From: JAPLGZ01 sp038225095
GTDB lineage: Bacteria; Chloroflexota; Anaerolineae; Caldilineales; Caldilineaceae
Assembly: GCA_038225095.1 (NCBI GenBank)
Contig: JBBREZ010000386.1
Span: forward strand, 1-6,766
DNA: 6,766 nucleotides
Reading direction: 5' to 3'
Numbering within the stretch: the stretch's first letter is position 1; every line of letters begins with the position of its first letter. The position numbers and the translations under genes are program-made. Positions 1-4,749 of this stretch are shown here, one piece after another. Under the pieces are notes generated by a model. It did no database searches. It was given only the letters and a program-made list of their open reading frames with translations, and was not told the origin of the DNA.

Positions 1-66
1 GTGAAGCAAGAACCTTTAGAAGAATGGGTAGTACATTCGCCACGCTTTGAATCGCTTGAGAATTAG
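1..66 (+). CDS. C-terminal end of an unknown protein (partial)
   Basis: Reading frame 1 is open from the window edge and encodes 21 residues ending in VVHSPRFESLEN before a TAG stop. The first codon is GTG, but nothing shows whether it is the start or an internal valine, so the gene is treated as cut by the window edge. It stops 2 bp before the GTG start of the aspartyl protease gene, so the two were probably translated together as a small operon. No family can be recognised from this fragment. Confidence 0.5.
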   Translation: MKQEPLEEWVVHSPRFESLEN

Positions 67-68
67 TT

Positions 69-452
69 GTGTACACATACGATTACGATTCGAACTATTC
101 GCCTTCGCTGCCTATGGTAGAAATTGTAGTCCAGCCATTTGGTCAAGATGGTGAGCAGATTCGCGTAAAAGCCTTGATCGATTCTGGCGCTGACGGCACG
201 TTGCTACCACTGGCTGTACAGCGTCAGATGAACGCCCGCAGAACAGCTCAGGTTGCGCTGCGTACGATTACTGGCACCCGTAGCATCGTAGACATTTACG
301 AAGTGACATTGCAGTTAGGTCCACATCATTTTCGTAAAGTGCGGGTTGCCGCCGACCGCCACAATGCAATGGCAATTCTGGGACGTGATATACTAAATCA
401 AATGATCGTCACACTGAATGGTCTGGCGGCGACAACCGAAATTCATGAATAA
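69..452 (+). CDS. Retropepsin-like predicted aspartyl protease, 127 aa
   Basis: The protein resembles half-size clan AA aspartic proteases (retropepsin-like, COG5550-type), which act as homodimers with one catalytic Asp per subunit. The active-site signature ALIDSGADGTLLPL spans residues 35-48, with Asp38 as the expected nucleophile. The second conserved element, AILGRDIL at 102-109, matches the family's hydrophobic-hydrophobic-Gly-Arg-Asp motif before the C-terminal strand. Length is normal for a single-domain member. There is no signal peptide or membrane segment, so it is probably cytoplasmic. The GTG start lies 2 bp after the previous stop, which suggests translational coupling; an internal ATG at codon 16 (position 114) is an alternative but has no visible ribosome binding site. 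Substrates of these bacterial proteins are mostly unknown. They often occur in two-gene cassettes with a small partner, as appears here. Confidence 0.85.
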   Translation: MYTYDYDSNYSPSLPMVEIVVQPFGQDGEQIRVKALIDSGADGTLLPLAVQRQMNARRTAQVALRTITGTRSIVDIYEVTLQLGPHHFRKVRVAADRHNAMAILGRDILNQMIVTLNGLAATTEIHE

Positions 453-467
453 TCTGTGCCACTCATA

Positions 468-501
468 GATCGAATGCGGCTAATCTGATGTCTACTTTTT
501 G
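468..501 (-). pseudogene. Decayed 34-bp copy of part of the 116-aa gene
   Basis: Positions 468-501 match 1569-1602 at 29 of 34 bases, including an unbroken 11-bp GATCGAATGCG and a final CACTTTTTG versus TACTTTTTG. On the minus strand the 1569-1602 copy encodes KKWTTDWSHSI inside the 116-aa protein. The same frame here reads KK-stop-TSD-stop-PHSI, so both tryptophan codons have become TAG. Similarity stops abruptly on both sides. It is best read as a relic of a related gene, or as one arm of an old duplication flanking the toxin-antitoxin operon. The match is too short to exclude convergence completely. Confidence 0.5.
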
Positions 502-514
502 GCTTATCAACGAT

Positions 515-519
515 AGGAG
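515..519 (+). promoter_or_regulatory. Ribosome binding site of the original antitoxin start
   Basis: AGGAG lies 8 bases before the ATG at 528, a strong Shine-Dalgarno match. It identifies 528 as the true start of the antitoxin gene even though the frame now closes after 14 codons. It is a main argument that the downstream frame is a split gene. Confidence 0.7.
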
Positions 520-527
520 CAGATCAC

Positions 528-948
528 ATGAGCACACTAGGTTCTTTTGACATTTGTTACCAGCACGAATAAATTCGCGCCCAGAGGGCTCCCGCTAACC
601 ATCACAAGTCGCCTCAGCGACTAGGCCTTTAGTGCCTGCGGGCACTTGTTCTTGTCAGTTGCGGGTTTTAACCCTGCTGCTGCTGCAAAAATGAAATGTC
701 AAAAGAACCTAGAACAAATCGACCAGCAGTGGATTCAACCCTTGCCGCTGCAACAACAGCTAGAGTTAATTCAAACGATCACACAACGGCTCATTCAGGC
801 GTTGCCTAAAGAAGCTTCAAGCAGCCCAGGGGTAGCCTCAATTAGCATTATGAATCTGCATGGTCTAGGGGCTGAAATTTGGCAGGAGATCGATGCGCAG
901 GCGTATGTAAATCAACTACGTGGTGAATGGGAGCAACAAGACAAATGA
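528..948 (+). pseudogene. VapB-type antitoxin gene split by a MITE
   Basis: The gene starts at ATG 528 behind a strong AGGAG, reads MSTL, then runs into an inserted element and stops at 570-572. Codons resume in the correct phase at the second CTAG (709). Deleting 172 bp joins MSTL to EQIDQQWIQPLPLQQQ and gives an uninterrupted 82-residue protein ending at 948. The restored protein has a charged, Gln-rich helical N-terminal half (LPLQQQLELIQTITQRLI, about residues 15-32). Its C-terminal motif, NLHGLGAEIWQEIDAQAYV near residues 55-73, is typical of small antitoxins paired with PIN toxins; this C-terminus normally wraps the toxin active site. Its stop overlaps the toxin ATG (ATGA). The downstream part could still be translated from ATG 691 or TTG 646 inside the element. 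ATG 691 would replace only the first three residues, but it has no good ribosome binding site. Apart from the insertion no lesion is visible. Confidence 0.87.
537..712 (+). mobile_element. MITE 1: 19-bp perfect terminal inverted repeats, CTAG target
   Basis: CTAGGTTCTTTTGACATTT at 537-555 is the exact reverse complement of 694-712. The outermost CTAG at each end (537-540 and 709-712) is best read as the target. Either all four bases are duplicated, as in YTAR-targeting IS5/IS701-type elements, or only TA is, as in IS630-type elements that prefer CTAG. The added length is 172 bp either way. There is no transposase frame inside. The interior is a series of hairpins: GCCC-AGA-GGGC (579-589), AGTCGC-CTCA-GCGACT (607-622), AGTGCC-TGCG-GGCACT (631-646) and GGGTT-TT-AACCC (663-674). 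It is therefore a non-autonomous element needing a transposase in trans. The parent family cannot be fixed from the sequence alone. Confidence 0.9.
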
Positions 949-1151
949 CGGTCTCAGATGCTTGGCAAGGTGTAACAAAGCTTGGCATTGACACAGCCCC
1001 AATCATCTACTTCGTACAGAAACACTTCGCTTATGATGTTATCATCTCTGCCATTTTCAAAGAGATTGTTGAAGGTGTTCTCGAAGGAATCACTTCCACC
1101 CTGACGCTGACTGAAATTTTAAGTTGGCCGATCCAACAGGGCAATACTCAA

Positions 1152-1159
1152 CTTCAAAC
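1152..1159 (+). repeat. 8-bp target-site duplication of MITE 2, left copy
   Basis: CTTCAAAC occurs here and again at 1283-1290, immediately outside the terminal inverted repeats of the second element. In both copies the next base is G, so a 9-bp reading (CTTCAAACG) is equally possible if the element begins one base later. The direct repeat proves insertion into a pre-existing continuous toxin gene. Confidence 0.88.
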
Positions 1160-1282
1160 GTAACGACTCAGGTGGAGCGTTACGCTAGGTAAACAGGTAG
1201 ACGCCCATCAGTAGATGGGACGTAAATAGGGAGCATGCCCTGTCTACGTGTTTACCTGTCTACACGGGGGCTGAGTCGTTAC
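1160..1282 (+). mobile_element. MITE 2: 123-bp element, 12-bp terminal repeats, 8-bp target duplication
   Basis: GTAACGACTCAG at 1160-1171 is the exact reverse complement of 1271-1282, and the element is flanked by CTTCAAAC direct repeats. A terminal GTAA with an 8-bp duplication fits IS66-type transposases, though this rests on four bases and a length. It has no coding capacity. Inside, 1187-1202 and 1242-1257 pair over 16 positions with one mismatch. That stem encloses two hairpins: CCCATC-AGTA-GATGGG (1204-1219) and AGGG-AGCATG-CCCT (1228-1241). The whole could fold into a three-way junction. Its ends share nothing with the 537-712 element, so the two insertions are of different origin. 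The third codon after the toxin's CTTCAA becomes ACG followed by TAA, so translation ends at once. Confidence 0.9.
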
Positions 1283-1290
1283 CTTCAAAC
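1283..1290 (+). repeat. 8-bp target-site duplication of MITE 2, right copy
   Basis: The right-hand CTTCAAAC directly follows the end of the terminal inverted repeat at 1282. The toxin reading frame resumes here as L-Q-T-Q-Y-R. Confidence 0.88.
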
Positions 1291-1499
1291 GCAATATCGC
1301 GTTCTACTGACGATGAGTCCTCATTTTACGCTCGTCACTATTGATGCCAGTGTCGCTGAGACAGCAGCGATCTTGCGCGCAAAATATCGCCTACGCACGC
1401 CAGATGCCTTGCAGATTAGCGCAGCCTTGACCACCGGCTGCCAAGCATTCCTCACCAATGACAAAGACCTGCGCAGGGTGACAGAGTTACGTGTTCTGG

Positions 1500-1850
1500 T
1501 CATCGATGAACTGCTGTGAAATGATCCGCACGCTTGACCCGATATTCGTGCGCCTTAAGCCTGCTCAGGATCGAATGCGACCAATCGGTTGTCCACTTTT
1601 TGCGCTGTAATTCACTGCCAAAGATCCCGTTGATCGAGATGTGATACCGGTACTCTTCATCTTTGCCAACGCCGGTTGTGGACGCCAATTCATACAAGTC
1701 GAGCGTGAGCGTCATCGCACGAAAGGCGTAGCAGGCTTTGCCGTCAATTACCGCAGGTTGCAGGTCAATGTCGAGTAGCGTATTCAGTTCGTTGGCGAAA
1801 TCAGCCAACCCCTGATCGGCATCGATCAGAAAATCAATACTTTTAGCCAT
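1500..1850 (-). CDS. Unknown protein, 116 aa, last gene of the oxidoreductase operon
   Basis: I do not recognise this family. The ATG (1850-1848) is preceded by TGGAGA nine bases upstream and follows the oxidoreductase stop by 12 bp, so the two are co-transcribed. The protein opens with MAKSIDFLIDADQGLADFANEL, suggesting a short alpha/beta fold. Alternating strands around residues 40-55 (ACYAFRAMTLTLDLYEL) and 65-80 (YRYHISINGIF) follow, and a basic, aromatic C-terminal half contains KKWTTDWSHSILSRLK. There is no signal peptide, membrane segment or clear catalytic motif, so it is probably a small cytoplasmic protein. Its 3' end overlaps the convergent toxin gene by 20 bp. A 34-bp stretch covering KKWTTDWSHSI has a decayed twin at 468-501. 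Confidence 0.72.
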   Translation of the reverse strand: MAKSIDFLIDADQGLADFANELNTLLDIDLQPAVIDGKACYAFRAMTLTLDLYELASTTGVGKDEEYRYHISINGIFGSELQRKKWTTDWSHSILSRLKAHEYRVKRADHFTAVHR

Positions 1851-1862
1851 GCAAATTCTCCA

Positions 1863-2909
1863 CTACACTTGTACAGGTGCTCCACCTTGCGCCGCCGAAC
1901 GGAACATGGCCGTGATCAGTTCTACCGAGCGCGCCGCCACCTCGCCGGGCGAATCGTTGACGCCATGTCCCTGGATCAATTCGATAAAACGGTTCGGCGG
2001 CACGTCACAATCGTACTCGCCCGCATCGGCGGGAATGCCAAAACTTTGGTTTTTGCCATCGTGCCGGCGCACTTCCACACGCTCCCGTTCCACATCTAGC
2101 AGCAGCACGCCCTGATCGCCAAAAATGCGAATGTCGACTTGGAACTTGACGCCATCGGGCAAGGTAGCCGCGCCCGAGATCGTGCCAAGCGCGCCGTTCT
2201 CGAAGACGACGGTCGCCGCATTATACATATCGACTTCGGAATCCGGCGAAATCATGCGACAGGTCACTTCTTTGGCGCGCAGCCCGGTCAGCCAGAACAG
2301 TAAGCCGGACGAGTGCGTCACTTGTCCATGCGCATAGCCACCCCCTTGTTCGGGTGCTTGCCAGGTGGCCGGATCGGGCGCGGCAACGGTGGGCGTCCAT
2401 TGCGAAGGTGGTGCGCCACCGCCGCCAAACAAACTCTTGGTGGGCGAGGCCATGTGGCAGAGCACATATTCGACGTTACCGACCACGCCATCTTCCATCA
2501 GCCGTTTGGCTTGTTGGATGAAAGGCTTATAATGCCAACCATACGGCACGATCAGGTGCAAATTGCGTTCCTTGGCCAAATTGACCAAAGCCCAGGCTTG
2601 CTCAGCGTTCAGCGTCATCGGTTTTTCCACCATCACGTGGCAACCGGCCTCCAACGCCGCGCGCGCATGTTCGTAATGCACATGGTGCGGCGAAGTGACG
2701 ACCACGCCGTCCAGATTTTGCTGTAACAAGGCATGGTAATCTTCGGTGGCAAACGGGAAGCCGAATTTTTCCTTGATCGTCTGCAACATCTCTGGGCCGA
2801 GGCGGCACACCCCGGCCAGTTCAACATCCTCGCGCTTAGCTAACAACGGAATATGGTTGGTCGTCGCCCACCACCCCGCGCCAATAAAGCCGATGCGTAC
2901 TTTTTTCAT
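1863..2909 (-). CDS. Gfo/Idh/MocA-family NAD(P)-dependent oxidoreductase, 348 aa
   Basis: This family oxidises or reduces sugars, inositols and related polyols using NAD(P). The N-terminal Rossmann fold shows IGFIGAGWWATT (residues 6-17, GxGxxA-type loop), then TSPHHVHYEHA (72-82) and the hallmark VEKP at 94-97 with catalytic Lys96. The C-terminal alpha/beta domain carries GGGYAHGQVTHSSGLLFWL (189-207). His199 matches the family's catalytic histidine, while the aspartate usual four residues earlier is Gly195. This is typical of the GGGY...GQ..H subgroup but leaves the chemistry uncertain. Start choice: the ATG at 2909-2907 has a perfect GGAGGAAT just upstream, so an eight-codon-longer frame is rejected. 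It is followed after 12 bp by the 116-aa gene and preceded by a 97-bp gap from the methyltransferase. The substrate cannot be predicted. Confidence 0.9.
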   Translation of the reverse strand: MKKVRIGFIGAGWWATTNHIPLLAKREDVELAGVCRLGPEMLQTIKEKFGFPFATEDYHALLQQNLDGVVVTSPHHVHYEHARAALEAGCHVMVEKPMTLNAEQAWALVNLAKERNLHLIVPYGWHYKPFIQQAKRLMEDGVVGNVEYVLCHMASPTKSLFGGGGAPPSQWTPTVAAPDPATWQAPEQGGGYAHGQVTHSSGLLFWLTGLRAKEVTCRMISPDSEVDMYNAATVVFENGALGTISGAATLPDGVKFQVDIRIFGDQGVLLLDVERERVEVRRHDGKNQSFGIPADAGEYDCDVPPNRFIELIQGHGVNDSPGEVAARSVELITAMFRSAAQGGAPVQV

Positions 2910-2969
2910 AATTCCTCCATGCCTAAGCTGCAAATAAACGCTGATTGAGAGCCTTCTCAGCGTAAACAG

Positions 2970-2996
2970 TTTTGCGACTCTGCGTCTTGCGTTAAA
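2970..2996. repeat. Degenerate ACGCAAAG-type intergenic repeat
   Basis: On the minus strand this gap reads AACGCAAGACGCAGAGTCGC followed by AAAA, then ACGCTGAG slightly further on. These are four imperfect units of an ACGCAAAG-like octamer. Similar TTAACGCAAAGACGCAAAG strings recur between genes in many environmental bacteria. I recognise the pattern from memory and know of no established function. Confidence 0.4.
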
Positions 2997-3006
2997 TTTT
3001 CAGCGA

Positions 3007-3699
3007 TTATTTTGGCTTATAACCAGCATAAACCGCAAAGCGAACATGTTTGTACCAACAATCAATTTGTTCAAAACCGGCCGCCTTGAGCCATGTCAAC
3101 TGGTCATTCAGGGTGGATGTGCGGTCGGCTTGCATGCGACCCAAGGCTAATTCGATCTCATGTTCGGTGCAGCCAAGCTGCCGAATCTGGCGCAACCAAG
3201 TTTGTTGATACTGGTCTTCCAGCGCCCCTGTGGGACCTAACACTTGATCGGCATTGATAAAGCTCCCACCGTCAGCGAGCACGGCATAAATTTTTTGGAA
3301 AACCGAGCACAAATCAGCCGGCGGCGCATGGTGCAAGGATAGTGCGGAAACGACCACATCGTAGCGCCCTGGAATCTCCGCATGAATGTAGTCTAAGGTA
3401 TGATAATTGATGCACGATGCCTGCTCAACCTGGCGCGTGAAACGTTCCTGGGCCTTGCTGAGCATCTCACCCGAGGTATCCAACAGCGTGATCTGAGCGT
3501 TGGGGAAGGCTTCGGCGACCAATGCGGCGAGCAAACCGGTCCCCGCCCCCAAGTCAAGAAGCTTGATGGCGGCATCACGTTGATAAGGGATCAGATCAAG
3601 GGCGGTGCCATAGAAATCATCAAAACAGGGAATATATTGGCGGCGCGTCTGGTCATAAATTTGCGCGGCGTTGTCAAAGATAGTTTTGATATTCATCAT
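3007..3699 (-). CDS. Class I SAM-dependent methyltransferase, 230 aa
   Basis: The Rossmann-like methyltransferase core is clear. Motif I LLDLGAGTG is at residues 47-55, the acidic ribose-binding end of strand 2 is LLDTS (Asp74), an intermediate LDY sits at 102-104, and DVVVSALSLHH (114-124) is the motif IV region. Next comes VLADGGSFINADQV, the post-motif loop seen in small-molecule methyltransferases of the UbiE/TrmR-like group, then a C-terminal WLKAAGF. Length is normal. The start is one of two adjacent ATGs (3699 or 3696). Neither has a strong binding site of its own, but the first overlaps the stop of a tiny upstream frame as ATGA, so translation is probably coupled. No substrate can be named; lipid, quinone or secondary-metabolite O/C/N-methylation are all possible. 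It may be co-transcribed with the oxidoreductase 97 bp downstream. Confidence 0.87.
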   Translation of the reverse strand: MMNIKTIFDNAAQIYDQTRRQYIPCFDDFYGTALDLIPYQRDAAIKLLDLGAGTGLLAALVAEAFPNAQITLLDTSGEMLSKAQERFTRQVEQASCINYHTLDYIHAEIPGRYDVVVSALSLHHAPPADLCSVFQKIYAVLADGGSFINADQVLGPTGALEDQYQQTWLRQIRQLGCTEHEIELALGRMQADRTSTLNDQLTWLKAAGFEQIDCWYKHVRFAVYAGYKPK

Positions 3700-3782
3700 C
3701 GGCCGCTAAACATGTTGATAAATTCACGGCGAATCTGCAAGTTGAGCGGCTCAATCAATGCGGGTTTAATCATTACTATCAT
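3696..3782 (-). CDS. Tiny 28-codon frame coupled to the methyltransferase; possible ferritin relic
   Basis: From ATG 3782 (or ATG 3773, three codons later), behind AAAGGGA, the frame reads MIVMIKPALIEPLNLQ, then IRREFINMFSGR and TGA. The stop overlaps the methyltransferase ATG as ATGA. The start MIKPALIEPLNLQIRREF can be aligned with the N-terminus of E. coli ferritin FtnA as I remember it (MLKPEMIEKLNEQMNLEL), with about nine of 18 positions identical. The metal-ligand helices that would follow are absent. It may be a truncated ferritin-like gene now serving as a translated leader, a real small protein, or chance. The binding site and the four-base overlap argue that it is translated. Confidence 0.45.
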   Translation of the reverse strand: MIVMIKPALIEPLNLQIRREFINMFSGR

Positions 3783-3999
3783 ACTATCCCTTTCGTGTGG
3801 GTCGCCTCCATGGCAGGTCAGCTATATTATGACACAGTGGGTGCGATTGGGCATACTTGTCCATCCAACATTTGTCGCGGTCTTATGAGAAGGCTGCTCA
3901 TCCGAAAATTATAACCGAGCGCGCCCGTTTTCCAGGTAATTCTCACGTAGATGTAAAAATTTTGCCCATTTTGTCTTCTATATCACAAAAGGATAACCG
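3783..3999. other. Divergent intergenic region
   Basis: This 217-bp gap lies between the minus-strand methyltransferase leader and the plus-strand phosphatidyltransferase, so promoters for both directions must lie here or within flanking codons. It is AT-richer than its surroundings. On the minus strand CATAATATA (3831-3823) could be a -10 box, but no matching -35 is seen 16-18 bp upstream. On the plus strand AAAAGGA at 3987-3993 is the phosphatidyltransferase ribosome binding site. I see no gene, operator palindrome or RNA element. Confidence 0.5.
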
Positions 4000-4602
4000 A
4001 TGTTCGATGCCTCTTTACGTGAACTCAAAGATCGCTGTGGCGCGCCCGTGGCACGCCGCCTGCCAGGCATCTCACCGGCTCTGCTCTCACTTGTCGCGCT
4101 GGTGGTAGGGGTGGGAGCGGCGATCTTCGCTGCACAGGGGCGCTATGGCTGGGCGCTGGCGTTCTGGCTGCTTAATCGCGCGCTCGACGGGCTAGATGGG
4201 CTGATCGCGCGCCAGCATGCCAAGCAAACCGATTTTGGCGGCTACCTGGACATCGTCGTGGATTTCTTCGTGTATGCCGTCATGCCGATTGGGTTGGTGC
4301 TTGGCGCGTCCACGCCAGAGCGGTATCTCGCCTTGGCGTTCCTATTGGCGAGTTTCTACGTCAACTCCGCCTCGTGGATGTACCTTGCTGCCATTCTGGA
4401 GAAACGCCGCGCCCACGACGCGCAGACGATGACTACGATTGTCATGCCCGTCGGGCTGATTGGTGGCGCAGAGACGGTCGTCGCTTACTGTCTATTCCTA
4501 GCTTTCCCTGCTAGAATGACCCTGCTGTTCTGTCTTTTTGCGGCGCTGGTGCTGGTCACGGTCATTCAGCGACTTATCTGGGCGTGGCGCAAATTGCTGT
4601 AA
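4000..4602 (+). CDS. CDP-alcohol phosphatidyltransferase family membrane enzyme, 200 aa
   Basis: These integral membrane enzymes transfer a phospho-alcohol from a CDP-alcohol to an acceptor hydroxyl, releasing CMP, in phospholipid or polar-lipid synthesis. The full signature DGxxAR-x8-GxxxDxxxD is present at residues 66-88. Asp66, Gly67, Ala70, Arg71, Gly80, Asp84 and Asp88 are all in place; the aspartates bind the two metal ions and Asp88 is the likely catalytic base. Hydrophobic segments at about 28-45, 49-60, 84-102, 109-130, 146-168 and 172-192 fit the usual six-helix core. The ATG follows AAAAGGA by six bases. Sequence motifs do not tell whether the acceptor is glycerol phosphate (PgsA-like), inositol phosphate, serine or an archaetidyl-type substrate. 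The halogenase-like gene follows after 147 bp in the same direction. Confidence 0.88.
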   Translation: MFDASLRELKDRCGAPVARRLPGISPALLSLVALVVGVGAAIFAAQGRYGWALAFWLLNRALDGLDGLIARQHAKQTDFGGYLDIVVDFFVYAVMPIGLVLGASTPERYLALAFLLASFYVNSASWMYLAAILEKRRAHDAQTMTTIVMPVGLIGGAETVVAYCLFLAFPARMTLLFCLFAALVLVTVIQRLIWAWRKLL

Positions 4603-4628
4603 GTTTCTCAAGCAAACAAATCGCCAGC

Positions 4629-4722
4629 GGTTTCAACCAAAGTCTGTTATGCAAAGTACGCTGAACATACTGGCGTCAGCTCGCTGAAGCGAGTTTTGCC
4701 TTTCAGCAGGGCGTTTCAACGC
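4629..4722 (+). promoter_or_regulatory. Hairpin series in the halogenase leader
   Basis: The gap before the halogenase gene holds GGTT-TC-AACC (4629-4638), CTCGCT-GA-AGCGAG followed by TTTT (4680-4697) and GCGTT-TC-AACGC (4711-4722). The middle hairpin with its T-run could be a weak rho-independent terminator for the phosphatidyltransferase gene, or an attenuator for the halogenase gene. The order hairpin, CCTTT, then G-rich-TTT-AAC hairpin resembles the interior of the element at 537-712. This suggests a dispersed repeat rather than a gene-specific switch. Confidence 0.45.
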
Positions 4723-4749
4723 TCTGCGCCATTCAGGAGAATTACTCAG

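Larger units (their letters stand above)
945..1519 (+). pseudogene. vapC: VapC-type PIN-domain toxin gene split by a MITE
   Basis: PIN toxins are Mg-dependent endoribonucleases, usually cutting tRNA or rRNA. The ATG at 945 overlaps the antitoxin stop as ATGA, preceded by GGGAG at 929-933. The frame reads KLGIDTAPIIYF (first acidic residue Asp16) and STLTLTEIL (Glu57), then stops at 1161-1163, just inside an inserted element. Codons resume in phase at 1283-1291. Removing 131 bp (element plus one target copy) gives a continuous 147-residue protein. That protein adds RTPDALQISAAL (Asp110) and FLTNDKDL (Asp129), completing the four-acid PIN site and the normal length. As it stands, the 72-residue N-terminal piece lacks Asp110 and Asp129 and should be inactive. 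The C-terminal half could only start within the element (ATG 1235, poor binding site). The end overlaps the convergent 116-aa gene by 20 bp. Confidence 0.92.

Noticed and set aside
646..948. A free-standing 100-residue gene starting at TTG 646
   Set aside because: Its first 21 codons are the right end of the 537-712 element; the true gene starts at 528 with a proper ribosome binding site.
537..1290. Self-splicing intron or intein explanation for the two interruptions
   Set aside because: Insert sizes of 131-172 bp, perfect terminal inverted repeats and an 8-bp direct repeat fit DNA transposition. Group I/II cores cannot fit and the inserts contain stop codons.
1235..1519. A free-standing 94-residue protein starting at ATG 1235
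   Set aside because: The first 16 codons lie inside the 1160-1282 element and the rest is the C-terminal half of the PIN toxin; there is no usable binding site.
1849..2937. Several plus-strand frames of 63-137 codons
   Set aside because: They are antisense shadows of the oxidoreductase gene, which has complete family motifs and a strong start.
3823..3831. CATAATATA on the minus strand as a promoter -10 box for the methyltransferase
   Set aside because: The sequence 17 bp upstream (ATGCCC) is a poor -35 match, so it is not called as a promoter.
3400..3888. 162-codon plus-strand frame
   Set aside because: It lies mostly antisense to the clear SAM methyltransferase and has no recognisable motif or ribosome binding site.
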